A stretch of DNA of 56,117 nt, from the NCBI RefSeq assembly GCF_006440735.1, contig NZ_VFUA01000033.1, positions 1 through 56,117 of the forward strand, given 5' to 3'. Within the stretch, counting starts at the first letter, position 1. Every line of letters begins with the position of its first letter. This document shows, in pieces, positions 51,084 to 56,117 of this stretch. The notes under the pieces are model-generated. The model was not told where the DNA came from. It did not search any database and saw nothing but the letters and a program-made list of their open reading frames with translations. The stretch comes from Mesorhizobium sp. B2-7-1. Its GTDB lineage: Bacteria; Pseudomonadota; Alphaproteobacteria; Rhizobiales; Rhizobiaceae. The position numbers and the translations under genes were made by a program.

Positions 51084-52457
51084 CTATGCGGCCGGCCGGG
51101 CCAGCGCCATGATCGAACCGACGTCGCCGGCATCGCGCAGCGCCCACAGCCTCTCGGCCAGCACGCCGGCATCGATCGCCGGGCAGCCATAGCGGGCGAG
51201 GGCGGAGAATTTGTCGCTAAGAGCGGCATCCGTCATCGGCCGCGCCGGACTTCCGGTCGCGGCCAACTCGTTCGTCTCGAAACGCGACCCGTCGCTGCAG
51301 TGGACGGAAATGTATGCCGCCTCGACCGGAATGGCCTCGTCTATCTCGATCGGGCGCACCTTGGCGCGCAATGCTTTCACATCAGGATCGTTCACTGCCG
51401 CGTCGCTGAAATCGGCCGCGCCCGCCGTGCCGCGCAGCAGGGCGACGGCGACCGCATGCTGCGCGCTGACCTGCGCCTCCCGGCCCGTGGTGACGTCTGG
51501 CCTGTCCGCGCGCGCCTTGAGCAGCGGGCAGCCGCGCACCGTGATGTCGCTGACAAGGGCGGCGGAGAAATCAGGCGTTCGGCGCAGCTTGAGGCAAGCG
51601 TCGATGACGGGGTTGAGCACCACGCCGCAAGGATACGGCTTGAACATGTTGCGCAGGTTTTCCCAGTCGCTGCCCAGTCCCCGCTCGATCAGCTCAGGCT
51701 TAGGCGCGTCGCATAACACCTTGAGGAAGCCGCGCGGACCTTCGAGGGGCATTGGAGGTCCTTCGACCCCGCCCTGCGCCATCAGCGCCGCTAGCAGGCC
51801 TCCGCGCGCGGCGGTGCCGACGCCGACGCTCTTCGCCATGAAGCCCAGTGTCTCGACGAGGCCCGATGCCTGGGCGGACGCATTGCCGAAGGCCCACAGG
51901 ATTTCCTCCTCGCTGAGATCGAGAAGCTTCGCCGCGGCGGCGGCGGCGCCGAAGATCCCGCAGGTCGAGGTGATGTGCCAGCCGCGATTGTAGTGACCCG
52001 GCGAGATCGCGTTGCCGATCCGGCAGGTTACTTCCACGCCGAGAACGAAGGCATGCAGAAGCTCGGTCCCGCTGACCGGCCGGGCTTCGACCAGGGCCAG
52101 CACGACGGGCGCCACGGGCGCGGTCGGGTGGATGATCGTGCCCTGATGGGTGTCGTCGAAATCGAACACGTTCATCGACGCCGCGTTGAGGAACGCCGCG
52201 GTCGGCGCGTCCTGCCGCGCACCCTGACCGATCACGGTCGCGGCTGCCCCGGCGGAGAAGGGCGCGAGGCTCGCTGCAAGGCGCAGGATCGCCTGGTCGG
52301 AGGAACCTCCAAGCGCGGTCCCGAAGCCGTTGAAGAGGGCGCGCAGCGCATGCTCGCGTACCGGTTCGGGCACGTCGCTCCATTGCGAATTGCGCACGAA
52401 CGCCGCAAGCCGGCGCGACAGGCCCGGAGCAATCGCCTGGGGGGAATTGGCGCTCAT
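51084..52457 (-). CDS. MmgE/PrpD family protein
   Basis: A 457-residue member of the MmgE/PrpD family (2-methylcitrate dehydratase, cis-aconitate decarboxylase, iminodisuccinate epimerase relatives). The family segments FDFDDTHQGTIIHPTAPVAPVVLAL, GYHITST-like GWHITSTCGIFGAAAAAAKLL and KPYPCGVVLNPVIDA are present. Prediction of the reaction from sequence is unreliable in this family. ATG 52457 is chosen; the frame is open to 52520. No prpB or prpC gene is nearby, which argues against the methylcitrate cycle. It is the last gene of a four-gene minus-strand run. Confidence 0.88.
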   Translation of the reverse strand: MSANSPQAIAPGLSRRLAAFVRNSQWSDVPEPVREHALRALFNGFGTALGGSSDQAILRLAASLAPFSAGAAATVIGQGARQDAPTAAFLNAASMNVFDFDDTHQGTIIHPTAPVAPVVLALVEARPVSGTELLHAFVLGVEVTCRIGNAISPGHYNRGWHITSTCGIFGAAAAAAKLLDLSEEEILWAFGNASAQASGLVETLGFMAKSVGVGTAARGGLLAALMAQGGVEGPPMPLEGPRGFLKVLCDAPKPELIERGLGSDWENLRNMFKPYPCGVVLNPVIDACLKLRRTPDFSAALVSDITVRGCPLLKARADRPDVTTGREAQVSAQHAVAVALLRGTAGAADFSDAAVNDPDVKALRAKVRPIEIDEAIPVEAAYISVHCSDGSRFETNELAATGSPARPMTDAALSDKFSALARYGCPAIDAGVLAERLWALRDAGDVGSIMALARPAA

Positions 52458-52477
52458 CGTGTGTGTTCCGGTTGCTA

Positions 52478-53386
52478 TCAGGCCTGGGTTTTCTTGCCGG
52501 CGACCGTCACGCCGGCCCAACCTTCGATCGGCTTGATGATTTCGGTGAGGTCCGCATCGGCGCCGAGGTCGCTCTTTGCCACGGTCAGCAACTGCCGCAC
52601 CGCGCCGCCGACGATCATCGGCACGCCCAGCGCGTCGCTCTCTTCGAGACAGAGGCGGATGTCCTTGGCGGACAGCCCGATGGCGAAGCCAAAATCGAAG
52701 CCGCGGGTAAGGACGAATTTCGGGATCTTCGTCAGCGTCGCATTGGAACTGCCGCTGCCTGAATTGATGACCTCGAGCATGACGTCCGGATCGAGCCCGG
52801 CCTTGGTGCCGAGCACGAGCGCTTCGGAAGCGATCGACAAAGCCGTCACCGACATCAGGTTGTTGATCACCTTGATCATCTGGCCCATGCCCGGCTCCAG
52901 GCCGACATGGACCGGTTTGCCGAGCGTTTCGAGCACGGGACGGATCGTTTCCATCGTCGCCTCGTCGCAGGCGGCCATCATCGCCAGCGTTCCTTTTTCA
53001 GCGCCGCCCACGCCGCCGCTCACCGGGCAGTCGGCCATAGCGATACCGGCAGCCTTGAGGCCGCTCGCGACGAGACGCTCCGTTCGCGGACCGGTGGTCG
53101 ATAGGTCGATGACGATGCTTGCGCCCTTGACGGAGGTGAGCCCGTCAGGACCGAGGCAAACGGCCTGCACGATCTCCGGCGTCGGCAGCGAAAGCAACAC
53201 CACGTCGCAGCTCTTAGCCAGCTCGGCGGGGGTCGCTGCCTTGCCGGCGCCCAGAGCGGCCAACGCCTCGACGGCGGCGGCATTCGTGTCATAAACGCTG
53301 ACGCCGTAGCCGGCCGCCATCAGGCGCTTCGCCATCGGCGTTCCCATCCTGCCGGCGCCAGCCAGGCCGAGCTTGAGATTGTTCAT
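52478..53386 (-). CDS. NAD(P)-dependent 3-hydroxyisobutyrate dehydrogenase-like oxidoreductase
   Basis: A 302-residue beta-hydroxyacid dehydrogenase. It has the N-terminal cofactor motif GLAGAGRMGTPMAKRL, the substrate-binding DCPVSGGVGGAEKGTLA and the catalytic lysine in GMGQMIKVINNLM. Possible substrates include 3-hydroxyisobutyrate, tartronate semialdehyde and sugar-derived hydroxyacids. ATG 53386 has GGAGA seven bases upstream, so it is preferred to 53398. It lies 20 bp before the MmgE/PrpD gene on the same strand. Confidence 0.9.
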   Translation of the reverse strand: MNNLKLGLAGAGRMGTPMAKRLMAAGYGVSVYDTNAAAVEALAALGAGKAATPAELAKSCDVVLLSLPTPEIVQAVCLGPDGLTSVKGASIVIDLSTTGPRTERLVASGLKAAGIAMADCPVSGGVGGAEKGTLAMMAACDEATMETIRPVLETLGKPVHVGLEPGMGQMIKVINNLMSVTALSIASEALVLGTKAGLDPDVMLEVINSGSGSSNATLTKIPKFVLTRGFDFGFAIGLSAKDIRLCLEESDALGVPMIVGGAVRQLLTVAKSDLGADADLTEIIKPIEGWAGVTVAGKKTQA

Positions 53387-53454
53387 TGTCGTCTCCATGC
53401 GATTGTGACGAACGCCCCGAAATTTCGACCATCAGGGCGTTGATCATAAGGCGC

Positions 53455-54255
53455 TCACGGCGCCCCGGGGATCGGGTCGAGATCGAGGCGCACGATGTCG
53501 TCCACGCCCGCCAGCGCGGCGGGATAGCGGGCGAGCACCAGCGGATCGTGGCCCGGGATGATGTGGTTAGGCGTGCTGGCGAGCTTCTTCATGGTGGCGT
53601 AGCCGTCCAGCATGTCGGTCGCGCTCTCCAGCACCGGGAAAGGCCGGTTCTGCTCGAAATTGGCGTAGAAATGCGATGCGTCGGAGCCGAGCACCACAAA
53701 GCCGCGTTGCGTCTTCACCCGTATCACCTGCAGGCCTTTCGAGTGACCGCCGACGCGATGAACGGTGAGGTTCGGGGCGACTTCGGAGACGCCATCGTGG
53801 AAAGTCACGCGCCCGGCATAGAGCTTGCCGATCATGCTGGCCACGTCCTCATAGTCGAACGGATGCCTGAGATAGTTGTGGCACATGCAGCGTCCCGTGC
53901 AGTAGGCCATCTCCACGTCCTGGACATGGTAGCGGGCCTTCGGGAACAGCTCGTGATTGCCGGCATGGTCGAAATGCATGTGCGAGATGATGACATCCTC
54001 GACCTTGTCCGGATCGATGCCGATCATCTTCAGCCCTTCGCCGACGGGTCGCAGCAGATTGCGCTGGCGCCGGTCCGCGACTTTCGCGTCGAAGCCAGTG
54101 TCGAACACGAAGGTGCGCGATTTGCCTACGATCGCCCAGACGAAGTAGTCGAGCGGCATCGGGCTGTCATGCGGGTCGCCGCCGATGAAATTCGCGGCCG
54201 CGTTGCGGTCGTGGTGGCCGTAGCGGATGGCGTAGACTTCGTACAGATCGTCCAT
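53455..54255 (-). CDS. Metallo-beta-lactamase-fold hydrolase, AttM/lactonase-like
   Basis: A 266-residue metallo-beta-lactamase-fold hydrolase. The dinuclear metal site is complete: H-x-H-x-D-H in SHMHFDHAGN, a later histidine in GGHSKGLQ, an aspartate in GSDASHFY and the last histidine in IPGHDP. The layout matches AttM/BlcC-type lactonases, which open gamma-butyrolactone or acyl-homoserine lactones. In this operon a catabolic lactone is more likely than quorum quenching, but that is inference. ATG 54255 follows GGAG. It is separated from the upstream SDR gene by a dispersed repeat. Confidence 0.88.
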   Translation of the reverse strand: MDDLYEVYAIRYGHHDRNAAANFIGGDPHDSPMPLDYFVWAIVGKSRTFVFDTGFDAKVADRRQRNLLRPVGEGLKMIGIDPDKVEDVIISHMHFDHAGNHELFPKARYHVQDVEMAYCTGRCMCHNYLRHPFDYEDVASMIGKLYAGRVTFHDGVSEVAPNLTVHRVGGHSKGLQVIRVKTQRGFVVLGSDASHFYANFEQNRPFPVLESATDMLDGYATMKKLASTPNHIIPGHDPLVLARYPAALAGVDDIVRLDLDPIPGAP

Positions 54256-54268
54256 GGGTGGCTCCGTC

Positions 54269-54370
54269 TAGAGCAATTCCTGGAAAAGTGTGTAACGGCT
54301 TTCCGTATGGAATTGCGTAAAACAAATAGTTAGAGCAGGTCGGCGTTTCCTTGGAACGATGAACTGCTAC
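54269..54370. repeat. Dispersed intergenic repeat of rhizobial type
   Basis: The gap between the SDR and hydrolase genes holds an element with inverted ends GCAATTCC (54273-54280) and GGAATTGC (54309-54316). A second imperfect inverted part follows (GAGCAGGTC to GAACTGCT). The sequence with AAAAGTGTG, GCGTAAAACAAA and TAGAGCA is recognised as a very common interspersed element in Mesorhizobium-type genomes. It sits inside a likely operon. Confidence 0.7.
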
Positions 54371-54412
54371 GGGCATCGCCGGCTGGCGATGCCGGTCTGC
54401 TTCAGCGCCGGC

Positions 54413-55261
54413 TCAACTTGCCAGCCAGCCCGCTTCGACCGGCAGCACGGATCCGGTCATGTCGCGGGCGATCGGGCCGCACAGGAAGACGAGCAGGTCC
54501 GAAATGCTCCCGGCGGAGACGAAGTTGCCGCCCGGCTGCTTGCCTTCGAGGAAGAGCCGCTCGGCCGCGGTCCGGTCGATGCGACGCTCCGCCATCAGCC
54601 TCTCCACCCGTTCCTCCGTGCCCGGCGTCAGCACCGACCCTGGGCAGAGGCTGTGACAGGTCACGTCGCGATCCAGGTTCTCCAACGCCACGGCGCGGGT
54701 CAAGCCGAGGATAGCAGACTTCGTCGTCACATAGCCGACGCGGTCGGTCGTTCCGCGCATGCCGTAGACCGAGGTGATGTTGAAGATCCGGCCGAAATTC
54801 CGGTTGCGCATGTTGGGAAGCAGAAGCCGGATGGCATGGAAAGCGGCGGAGAGGTTGACCGCCAGCGCAAGGTCCCACTGCTCGGCCGGGAAATCCATGA
54901 CCGGCGCGAAGTGCCGGACGACCGCATTGTTGACGAGGATATCGATCGGACCAAGCACCGACATCGCGGTGCTGATCAGCCCTTCGACCCCCGACCGCGT
55001 CGACAGATCGGCCTTGTGGTAGGCAATGCGGGCGCCCGTCTTGCGGGCAAGGTCGTCACGTTGCGCCTCGATCTGCTCGGCGTCTTCCAGCCCGTGCAGC
55101 ATGACGCTGCATCCGGACTCGGCAAGCCTTGCCGCCATCGCCTGTCCAAGACCGGCGGTAGAACCCGTGATCAAGGCGGTGCATTCGTTGAGCGCCTTCG
55201 CCCGGGTGGAGGGCGCTGCCCCCTCGGCTTCTTTCGACAAGCTCAAATCCTGTTCCGCCAC
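54413..55261 (-). CDS. SDR-family dehydrogenase
   Basis: A short-chain dehydrogenase of 282 residues from GTG 55261. The cofactor motif TGSTAGLG, NNAV, and the active-site S, Y and K (ITSVYGMRG, then YVTTK) are intact; the style recalls 3-hydroxybutyrate dehydrogenase. The start is uncertain: there is no ATG before the Rossmann fold. The frame is open to GTG 55312, and internal TTG codons also exist, so the N-terminal 15-30 residues may not be real. It is the first gene after the LacI-type operator at 55342 and probably leads the hydrolase, dehydrogenase and MmgE/PrpD genes. Confidence 0.85.
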   Translation of the reverse strand: MAEQDLSLSKEAEGAAPSTRAKALNECTALITGSTAGLGQAMAARLAESGCSVMLHGLEDAEQIEAQRDDLARKTGARIAYHKADLSTRSGVEGLISTAMSVLGPIDILVNNAVVRHFAPVMDFPAEQWDLALAVNLSAAFHAIRLLLPNMRNRNFGRIFNITSVYGMRGTTDRVGYVTTKSAILGLTRAVALENLDRDVTCHSLCPGSVLTPGTEERVERLMAERRIDRTAAERLFLEGKQPGGNFVSAGSISDLLVFLCGPIARDMTGSVLPVEAGWLAS

Positions 55262-55341
55262 TTTGTGAGCATTGCCAAGACCCCTCGTTCCTACCGACAG
55301 CCCGCCAGGCACGCGACTGCCGTGCAGGTCTCGACTTTATA

Positions 55342-55357
55342 TTGGTACCGGTAACAA
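55342..55357. promoter_or_regulatory. LacI-type operator upstream of SDR operon
   Basis: TTGGTACCGGTAACAA is a near-perfect 16-bp palindrome centred on CG: the half TTGGTACC pairs with GGTAACAA at 7 of 8 positions. A central CG with flanking A/T steps is the classic LacI/GalR-family operator form. It lies between the partial LacI gene and the SDR gene, 80 bp from the assumed SDR start, so local repression is likely. Confidence 0.65.
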
Positions 55358-55411
55358 AATGCAATCATGGAAAAGCGGAAAGCGGTGTCATGCCCCGGTC
55401 CCGGGGACAGG

Positions 55412-56117
55412 TCAGGTGCTCTCGCGCTGGATGACCTCGAACTTGAGGTCGACGACGCTGCCGCGCAAATGGTCGGCGCCGTCGATGATGCGGCTCAAAA
55501 GGATTCGCGCTGTACGCTCGCCGATGTCGTAGCGTGGCAGCCGCAAGGTGGTGACGGAAGGGCTGACATGCCGCAACAGGTCGACGTCATCGAAGCTGGC
55601 GAGCGCGATGCGGCCGGGGACTGCCCAGTTGCGCCGCTGGCACTCGAACAGCGCGCCGGCGGCCAGAACTTCGCCGGCGCAGAAAAGCGCGTCGACCTCC
55701 GGCACGCTCTGCATCACCCGCGCCACGACTTCCGCACCGGCGGCAAGGCCGCGTCCCGTCTCCAGCACCATGCGCGGGTCGGGTTCGTGCCCCAATTGCT
55801 TGAGCGCCGCCAGGTATCCTTTCAAGCGGTCCTGGGAGCGGTCATTGTGTACGGAATAGAGACTGGCGAAGGCGATCTTGCGGTAGCCGAGCCTGCCGAG
55901 ATGCATGGTCATCGCGTAAGAAGCGTCGCGATTTGAATAACTTACGACCATGTCGAGCGGTTCTTTGGGGATGTTTCCGTTCTCGACAACCGGGATGCCC
56001 GACTTGCGGATCTTCTCGATGGCCTGGGGTGTATGCTCCGTGCTGTGCAGGACGAGCCCGCCGACCCGGTGGCTGAGGAAAACGGTGATGAGCTCCTCTT
56101 CCTCATTGGGATCATAT
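55412..56117 (-). CDS. LacI-family transcriptional regulator, C-terminal part
   Basis: The frame is open from the right edge to the stop at 55412, giving 235 codons without a start, so only the effector-binding domain is present. Visible motifs are HRVGGLVLHSTEHTPQAI, IPVVENGNIPKEPLDMVVSYSN, HLGRLGYRKIAFAS with DRLKGYLAAL, VDALFCAGEVLAAGALFEC and IALASFDDVDLLRHVSPSVTTLRLP, all standard for LacI/GalR periplasmic-binding-like domains of the GntR/gluconate-repressor style. The DNA-binding domain lies outside the window. A LacI-type operator sits just downstream in front of the SDR gene. Confidence 0.9.
   Translation of the reverse strand, partial: YDPNEEEELITVFLSHRVGGLVLHSTEHTPQAIEKIRKSGIPVVENGNIPKEPLDMVVSYSNRDASYAMTMHLGRLGYRKIAFASLYSVHNDRSQDRLKGYLAALKQLGHEPDPRMVLETGRGLAAGAEVVARVMQSVPEVDALFCAGEVLAAGALFECQRRNWAVPGRIALASFDDVDLLRHVSPSVTTLRLPRYDIGERTARILLSRIIDGADHLRGSVVDLKFEVIQREST

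Noticed and set aside
51084..52457. 2-methylcitrate dehydratase (prpD)
   Set aside because: Family match is real, but prpB, prpC and the usual regulator are not nearby and the family is functionally diverse.
53455..54255. Quorum-quenching acyl-homoserine lactonase
   Set aside because: The fold and metal site fit, but the operon is catabolic and no quorum genes are near, so only a general lactonase-like call is made.
1..56117. CRISPR arrays, tRNA or rRNA genes, insertion sequences, integrases
   Set aside because: No regularly spaced repeats, no RNA gene signature and no transposase or integrase frame was seen on either strand by eye; a covariance-model search was not possible.

Overview
The window is about 56 kb of GC-rich (roughly 64% by eye), densely packed alphaproteobacterial DNA. 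Gene content and protein style point to Rhizobiales, most likely Mesorhizobium or a close relative: a cyo quinol oxidase next to an ActSR/RegBA pair, an ehu/eut/doe ectoine locus, several sugar ABC importers, TTG/GTG starts, and intergenic palindromes of the kind scattered through Mesorhizobium genomes. The genus is inferred from resemblance, not from a marker gene. No tRNA, rRNA, CRISPR array, insertion sequence or phage module was seen. Both edges cut a regulator gene: a SARP/BTAD-type regulator at the left and a LacI-family regulator at the right.

Layout. 1-5.2 kb is a mixed stretch: partial SARP regulator, 1-Cys peroxiredoxin, sulfide:quinone-reductase-like flavoprotein, a small GNAT-like protein, a LuxR regulator and a nucleotide-sugar epimerase. 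5.2-13.7 kb holds an MFS transporter divergent from cyoABCD, SURF1, a RegB/ActS-like redox kinase and its ActR-like regulator, in a nearly gap-free run. 13.7-21.7 kb is a deoxy-sugar/sugar-acid module: SDR, UxaA-type dehydratase, L-rhamnose/L-fucose mutarotase and GntR repressor on the minus strand, facing a CUT2 ABC importer. The same AT-rich motif recurs three times in its control regions. 21.8-36.3 kb is a complete ectoine/5-hydroxyectoine uptake and breakdown locus. The minus strand carries enuR, ehuABCD, eutABC, doeA and doeB; the plus strand carries a DoeX-type Lrp regulator, an aldehyde dehydrogenase, a DoeD-type aminotransferase and an extra MDR oxidoreductase.

36.3-51.1 kb is the least familiar part. 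An etfB-etfA-(Fe-S quinone reductase) unit is divergent from a second CUT2 importer. The importer is followed by a GMC flavoprotein with a FAD-GDH-type iron-sulfur cysteine motif, its small subunit, a carboxymuconolactone-decarboxylase-like protein, an aldehyde dehydrogenase, an SMP-30 lactonase and a LysR regulator. There is no cytochrome c subunit and no Tat signal, so the ETF/quinone branch next door is the obvious candidate electron outlet. This is the best candidate here for an undescribed oxidation system. 51.1-56.1 kb is a minus-strand catabolic operon (SDR, metallo-beta-lactamase-fold hydrolase, 3-hydroxyisobutyrate-dehydrogenase-like enzyme, MmgE/PrpD protein) behind a LacI-type operator and the partial LacI gene.

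Together the window reads as an accessory nutrient-scavenging region: each block pairs an importer or oxidase with its enzymes and a local regulator. All functions are inferred from motifs and recalled family features; no database search was possible.
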